Below, one piece after another: positions 62,603-64,000 of a stretch of DNA of 64,000 nt. The position numbers and the translations under genes were made by a program. Within the stretch, counting starts at the first letter, position 1. Every line of letters begins with the position of its first letter. This DNA comes from Azotimanducus sp965220185 (GTDB lineage Bacteria > Pseudomonadota > Gammaproteobacteria > Pseudomonadales > Azotimanducaceae), in NCBI GenBank assembly GCA_965220185.1, contig OZ244807.1:2542001-2606000 (forward strand), given 5' to 3'. A model generated the notes under the pieces. The model was not told the origin of the DNA. It saw only the letters and a list, made by a program, of their open reading frames with translations, and did not search any database.

Positions 62603-64000
62603 ATGAGCAGCCTCGACTTGGGACTTCTGCCCTCTGGGCATCTGCACTGTTTTTCATCGTCCGCTGACAATTCAGCGGACAAAACCCCACTCGGCAAAGC
62701 CATTGAAGAGGCTTTTTCGCAGAGCGCGGCTGAAGGCTTGTTCACCTTGGCATCAAGAAACAGCGACCAAGACCTCACCCCATCCATGCAATACTGGCGC
62801 AGCTTCGCCTGCAAGCATCTGAATGACCGCTGCCTGCTCGAAGAGGCCGATGCGGAGAAACCGCTGCCACTTGCTATCCCTGACGAAGCACAAAGCTCGG
62901 CCTGGATCATCAGTGCGCCGCCGATGAAAGGCGCCGAATACCTCTCAGCTGCCGTTCTCAGCAACATCCACGCCTCGCTTGATGATTGGGTGTGCGCACA
63001 AAGCAAGGCAAGCGGAGGGCTTGAAGCGCTGCTCGCCAAACGCGCCCCGCACTTCCATCAATTGGGGCGCGTCTGCTTCCATCTCGCTGAAAACAAGAAC
63101 GACCCGGACTATCCATTCGCCTTCATGTCAACCTACGTCGATCAAGGCTCGAGCGGGCGCCGCAGCCAGCATCGGCCATTGAGTCGCGCACTCAAGGAAT
63201 ATGCTGGCGAAAACAACAAGCAGGCGCTCATACATCTGCTCTCCCCCATCCATCTCGCCGCCGAAGCGAGCCCTGTCATCAAGGACCTTGTTGATACGGG
63301 CGACATCTACCATCCGCTGGCCTGGTCGCCATCAGAGGCATACGAGTTCCTCAAGGATGCTGGCACGTATGAGCGCTGCGGCGTGCTGGTGCGCCTGCCG
63401 GACTGGTGGAAAAAACGCAGTCGGCCACGCGCAAGCGCCACCATCGAGCAGACAAGTCGCCACGGCCTGACAGCCAACTCAATGCTGGGCTTCAAAGTAC
63501 ATGTTGCGCTCGGCGATGAATCGCTCACCGACGCCGAGCTCGCTGCACTCATGGAAGCCGATGACGGCCTCGTGCAAATCAAAGGGCAGTGGGTTGAACT
63601 GAATCGCGAAAAACTCCGCGAAGCGCTTGCTCATTGGAAGAAGCTAGAGAAACGCGCAAGCGCAGGCGGCCTCACCTTCGCCGAAGGCATGCGCCTGCTT
63701 GCTGGCGCACCAGCCGACTTGTCGGATGATGAGCCGGAAGAGCGCATGGCTTGGTCCGAGGTGATGCCAAGCAGCCAATTGGCGCAAATGCTTGCCGAGC
63801 TGCGCACGCCAGCGCAGCTCAAAACGACCCTGCCCGGCAGCGCCTTGAAAGCGCAGCTGCGACCCTATCAACAAGAAGGCGTGAACTGGCTGTGGCTGCT
63901 CTCCGAGCTTGGCCTCGGCGCGTGCCTTGCCGACGACATGGGCCTTGGCAAAACCATGCAGGTCATTTCACTATTGCTGATCCTCAAGAAAAGAGGCTGC
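62603..64000 (+). CDS. SNF2-family helicase, N-terminal part (cut by window end)
   Basis: 466 codons are visible from ATG 62603 and the gene continues beyond the window. The first 420 residues match the bacterial SNF2-associated region (with LSPIHLAAEASPVIKDLVDT and WWKKRSRPRASATI), followed by the start of the SNF2 core: LRPYQQEGVNWLWLLSELGL, then ADDMGLGKTMQVI (Walker A). A predicted ATP-dependent DNA translocase of the kind common in free-living and host-associated bacteria. Divergent from rseP by 129 bases. Confidence 0.88.
   Translation, partial: MSSLDLGLLPSGHLHCFSSSADNSADKTPLGKAIEEAFSQSAAEGLFTLASRNSDQDLTPSMQYWRSFACKHLNDRCLLEEADAEKPLPLAIPDEAQSSAWIISAPPMKGAEYLSAAVLSNIHASLDDWVCAQSKASGGLEALLAKRAPHFHQLGRVCFHLAENKNDPDYPFAFMSTYVDQGSSGRRSQHRPLSRALKEYAGENNKQALIHLLSPIHLAAEASPVIKDLVDTGDIYHPLAWSPSEAYEFLKDAGTYERCGVLVRLPDWWKKRSRPRASATIEQTSRHGLTANSMLGFKVHVALGDESLTDAELAALMEADDGLVQIKGQWVELNREKLREALAHWKKLEKRASAGGLTFAEGMRLLAGAPADLSDDEPEERMAWSEVMPSSQLAQMLAELRTPAQLKTTLPGSALKAQLRPYQQEGVNWLWLLSELGLGACLADDMGLGKTMQVISLLLILKKRGC

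Overview
The window reads as a Gram-negative, most likely gammaproteobacterial, chromosome. It carries BamA, Skp, RseP and Prc (outer-membrane assembly and periplasmic quality control) and a rseP-bamA-skp-fabZ-rnhB-dnaE-tilS order that matches the gammaproteobacterial cluster except for missing members. It makes Asn/Gln-tRNA by the GatCAB route. A large Calx-beta autotransporter and several mobile and defence modules would suit a host-associated or marine lineage; that last point is inference. No tRNA, rRNA or CRISPR array was seen.

Layout. 1-3556: GMC oxidoreductase (cut by the window edge), a divergent uracil-DNA glycosylase, a RutR-like TetR regulator and a luciferase-like oxidoreductase. 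3687-8073: housekeeping run xseB-ispA-gatC-gatA-gatB. 8095-23776: accessory/defence island. It starts with an MNT-HEPN pair whose HEPN gene is broken by a stop codon and by three back-to-back CTAG-flanked elements (palindromic element, IS, palindromic element). It continues with a six-gene minus-strand operon: DUF499 ATPase, small partner, XRE-ImmA/IrrE plus DUF4411 PIN pair, DUF1156 DNA methylase, and PLD-SNF2 helicase. It ends with a divergent AAA_14/DUF4143 ATPase. 23788-35668: second luciferase-like oxidoreductase, secreted PLC-like protein, Prc protease, AlbA_2 protein, acnA-thrS, cysE and a DUF454 fragment.

35846-43783: a secreted protein with a 24-base G/C homopolymer at its start (possible phase variation), a hairpin array, a 1785-residue autotransporter, and an IS110-family element. 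The noncoding 5' region of that IS110 element folds on paper as a bridge RNA. Its target loop carries two 9-nt guides that match the two halves of the actual insertion site, a perfect 15-bp palindrome from a second copy of the hairpin array. I consider this the best-supported and most interesting signal in the window.

43851-64000: esterase, PiT-like permease, APH-like kinase and acyl-CoA ligase, two aminotransferases, tilS, dnaE, an RHH-PIN toxin-antitoxin pair, rnhB, fabZ, skp, bamA, rseP and the start of a SNF2 helicase. lpxD, lpxA and lpxB are absent from the places they normally occupy, and accA is absent between dnaE and tilS. The middle of dnaE is strikingly richer in G+C than its ends.
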